Assembly (NCBI GenBank): GCA_009889685.1
Contig: WTZT01000031.1
Coordinates: 1 to 6,876, forward strand
Direction: 5' to 3'
Length of the DNA stretch: 6,876 bases
Origin: Candidatus Hikarchaeia archaeon HikBin4
GTDB lineage: Archaea; Halobacteriota; Halobacteria; Halobacteriales; Hikarchaeaceae
The notes beneath the pieces are model-generated. The model was not told the DNA's origin. It worked only from the letters and a program-made list of their open reading frames with translations, and searched no databases. Of this stretch, positions 6,825-6,876 are shown one piece after another (within the stretch, counting starts at the first letter, position 1; each line of letters opens with the position of its first letter). The position numbers and the translations under genes were made by a program.

Positions 6825-6876
6825 TCACTGACCATTCCCGATCATCTAATTGAAACCAATGCCCTTTCTTCAAAAA

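Noticed and set aside
6842..6876. Possible C-terminal end of an upstream minus-strand gene (reads FEERALVSIR then TGA at 6844-6842).
   Set aside because: Only 10 codons are visible and no family can be recognised. It would leave a sensible 56-nt gap for the tyrA promoter, but another minus frame is also open through this stretch, so the call is not supportable.
6859..6876. Possible divergent plus-strand gene starting ATG at 6859 (MPFLQK).
   Set aside because: Six codons only, with no TATA-like sequence or SD-like run at a suitable distance.

Overview
This is an AT-rich window (about 40% G+C by eye) in which every convincing gene lies on the minus strand. In transcription order, from the right edge leftward, they are: a prephenate dehydrogenase (tyrA), an Rsm22-family methyltransferase-like protein, an M20 (ArgE/DapE-type) metallohydrolase, an M32 carboxypeptidase, a compact UvrD/Rep-type SF1A helicase, and the first 19 codons of a bacterial-type riboflavin synthase cut off by the left edge.

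The organism is most likely a euryarchaeon. AT-rich, TATA-like boxes sit 28-33 nt upstream of three start codons, which fits archaeal promoters that give leaderless or nearly leaderless mRNAs. TyrA is the short form without an ACT or chorismate-mutase domain. The Rsm22 homologue resembles archaeal forms, and riboflavin synthase is the lumazine-binding-domain type that haloarchaea carry, not the type unique to many methanogens. The proteins read like haloarchaeal orthologues, but the base composition and moderate acidity do not fit a typical halophile. A non-halophilic relative of Halobacteria (for example Hikarchaeia) or another marine euryarchaeal lineage is my best guess; this is inference.

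The layout suggests four transcription units. (1) tyrA and the Rsm22-like gene are separated by 37 nt. Their promoter carries a perfect 7-bp inverted repeat around the TATA-like centre. (2) The M20 and M32 genes abut exactly (TAG directly followed by ATG) and share an upstream TATA box. (3) The helicase has its own promoter. (4) Riboflavin synthase has its own promoter.

Functionally this is ordinary chromosomal housekeeping: the tyrosine branch of aromatic biosynthesis, probable ribosome assembly or rRNA modification, peptide or acyl-amino-acid hydrolysis, DNA repair or replication, and riboflavin synthesis. I see no mobile element, CRISPR array, tRNA, rRNA, toxin-antitoxin or defence cassette. 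I found no clear new biological system. The points most worth a second look are the palindromic tyrA promoter, the cysteine-poor Rsm22 homologue, and the zero-gap M20/M32 pair.
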